Origin: Paenibacillus sp.
Lineage (GTDB): Bacteria; Bacillota; Bacilli; Paenibacillales; Paenibacillaceae
Assembly (NCBI GenBank): GCA_029256665.1
Contig: JAQSXN010000259.1
Location: forward strand, 1 to 6,139
Reading direction: 5' to 3'
DNA length: 6,139 nt
Part shown: piece by piece, positions 5,109-6,139 of the stretch
How the letters are laid out: every line of letters starts with the position of its first letter
How positions within the stretch are numbered: position 1 is the first letter of the stretch
Position numbers and translations under genes: made by a program
Notes under the pieces: generated by a model
Told to the model about the DNA's origin: nothing
Database searches by the model: none
Seen by the model: only the letters and a program-made list of their open reading frames with translations

Positions 5109-6139
5109 GAGTAGCCATTCTCCTCGCCCATCCATTGTCTCCTGTAGCGGCTCGGCGACAGTCCGGTGGATTTCTTGAACACTTTGCAGAAGTAGCTATG
5201 ATCCGAATACCCGACCATGCCGCTGATTTCGGAGATCATGGCGTCCCCTTTGCGGAGCAGCTCCTCGGCCTTCTCGATCCGCACTTTATGCAGGTAGTCG
5301 ACGAACCCCTCGTTGTTGTGGGCGGAGAAGTAGCTGGACAGATACGAAGGGTTAAAATGAAAATGTTTGGCCATATCCGTCAAATTCAGAGGCTCCGCGT
5401 AATGGTCGTGAATGTAGTCGAGCAGCTTCTTCATATTGGCATTGCCCGGAAGCGCGGCCTTGTCCGCGATGCACGCTTCGGCCTCCCCGATAAAGACGTT
5501 TAGGCATGCAATCGCTTCGGAGGCGAACCTGGCGTCTTCGATCGCCTTGAAGTGGCGGTACTTGCCCTTCTCCAGCTCCTTCACGTCGTACTCCATATTG
5601 CCGAGCAGCACGGTGATATTAAAGACGAGGTTGCCCAAAAACGACTTGAAGCCGAACACGTTCGACGTATAGTCGGCCGCCATCGCTCCTGCGTGGCTCC
5701 TCAGATAGTCGAATGCGGCCGGGAAGTGACCGCGCTTGAACTCCTCCGTGAAGCGGTTCAGGTTAAAGCTTTCCGGGTGAGGGGCGGCGGGAGGCAGGGT
5801 GCCTTCCGATATTACCGTATGCTCCGGCAAATAGAAAGAATAGCCGAGCAGCTTAAACAACGAGCCGTCATAGACGGCGTGCAGTTCTTCGATCGCGGCA
5901 AAAGGGGCGGTGATGGCTATCGGAACACCGTTGCCGGACTCCGCCAGCTTCTCGGCGGCCTCCGCGGCCGCTGCCGGCAGCTTGTCCAGCGACAGCGGGC
6001 CCGCGTTAATCAACAGCGCCCGGATCGGCCCTTCGACCGGGAGCTTCCGCATCGTCAAGAAGGGTGCCAACTCGGCGCCAAAGCCCGTTCTGAGAAGCTC
6101 GCCCAATCGGTCGGACGAAGGCGTCGACGAGCTCTCCAG
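5105..6139 (-). CDS. AraC-family transcriptional regulator, probable YesN-like response regulator, N-terminus outside window
   Basis: The frame is open from the window edge to TGA 5107-5105, giving 344 visible residues. The C-terminal 100 or so (about 236-336) form the two helix-turn-helix units of the AraC family: LNLTDMAKHFHFNPSYLSSYF first, then ISEISGMVGYSDHSYFCKVFKKSTGLSPSRYRRQW. The preceding 230 residues are a linker. The part with VPIAITAPFAAIEELHAVYD resembles the degenerate GGDEF-like middle segment seen in many YesN-type regulators, followed by a helical region. YesN proteins are usually about 500-540 residues with an N-terminal receiver, so the receiver and its phospho-acceptor Asp should lie beyond 6139 and cannot be confirmed here. 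An in-frame TTG at 6106 is probably internal. The ATGA overlap with the kinase gene marks a co-expressed pair. It is the prime candidate to activate the transporter operon. Confidence 0.93.
   Translation of the reverse strand: MESSSTPSSDRLGELLRTGFGAELAPFLTMRKLPVEGPIRALLINAGPLSLDKLPAAAAEAAEKLAESGNGVPIAITAPFAAIEELHAVYDGSLFKLLGYSFYLPEHTVISEGTLPPAAPHPESFNLNRFTEEFKRGHFPAAFDYLRSHAGAMAADYTSNVFGFKSFLGNLVFNITVLLGNMEYDVKELEKGKYRHFKAIEDARFASEAIACLNVFIGEAEACIADKAALPGNANMKKLLDYIHDHYAEPLNLTDMAKHFHFNPSYLSSYFSAHNNEGFVDYLHKVRIEKAEELLRKGDAMISEISGMVGYSDHSYFCKVFKKSTGLSPSRYRRQWMGEENGYS

Noticed and set aside
5135..5503. Open plus-strand frame of 122 residues
   Set aside because: It is antisense to the AraC helix-turn-helix region, with no ribosome binding site or domain that I can see.

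Overview
The window looks like a piece of a Firmicutes chromosome, most likely from the Paenibacillaceae (Paenibacillus, Cohnella or a relative). The reasons are strong GGAGG-type ribosome binding sites, a YesM-type sensor kinase next to an AraC-type regulator, and a CUT1 sugar ABC transporter downstream with no ATPase gene of its own in view. This pairing is very common in that family. Base composition is moderately GC-rich by eye. All five genes lie on the minus strand, so they are transcribed from high to low coordinates. Both end genes are cut by the window edges.

In transcription order: (1) 6139-5105, the C-terminal two thirds or so of an AraC-family DNA-binding protein, probably a YesN-like response regulator whose receiver domain lies outside the window; (2) 5108-3309, a membrane sensor histidine kinase of the YesM/LytS type, joined to the regulator by an ATGA overlap; (3) 3308-3059, an intergenic control region with an intrinsic terminator just after the kinase, a pair of direct repeats 21 bp apart, a weak extended -10 promoter, a cre-like site and a strong Shine-Dalgarno; (4) 3058-1751, a sugar-binding lipoprotein; (5) 1750-1571, a 180-base gap with a long hairpin that folds well only in the operon's own RNA; (6) 1570-695 and 702-1, two CUT1 permease subunits overlapping by 8 bases, the second cut off at the window edge.

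The likely working model is that the kinase senses an extracellular signal, perhaps the sugar or its bound form, and phosphorylates the AraC-type regulator. The regulator then activates the transporter operon through the repeats upstream of the lipoprotein gene. CcpA could repress the operon through the cre-like site when better carbon sources are present. The hairpin between the lipoprotein gene and the permease genes could explain a higher yield of binding protein than of permease. Only the gene families are well supported. The substrate and all regulatory links are inference.

I found no RNA genes, CRISPR arrays, insertion sequences or phage genes. I see no clearly undescribed system. The most interesting signals are the two non-coding elements: the 21-bp-spaced repeats and the strand-specific hairpin.
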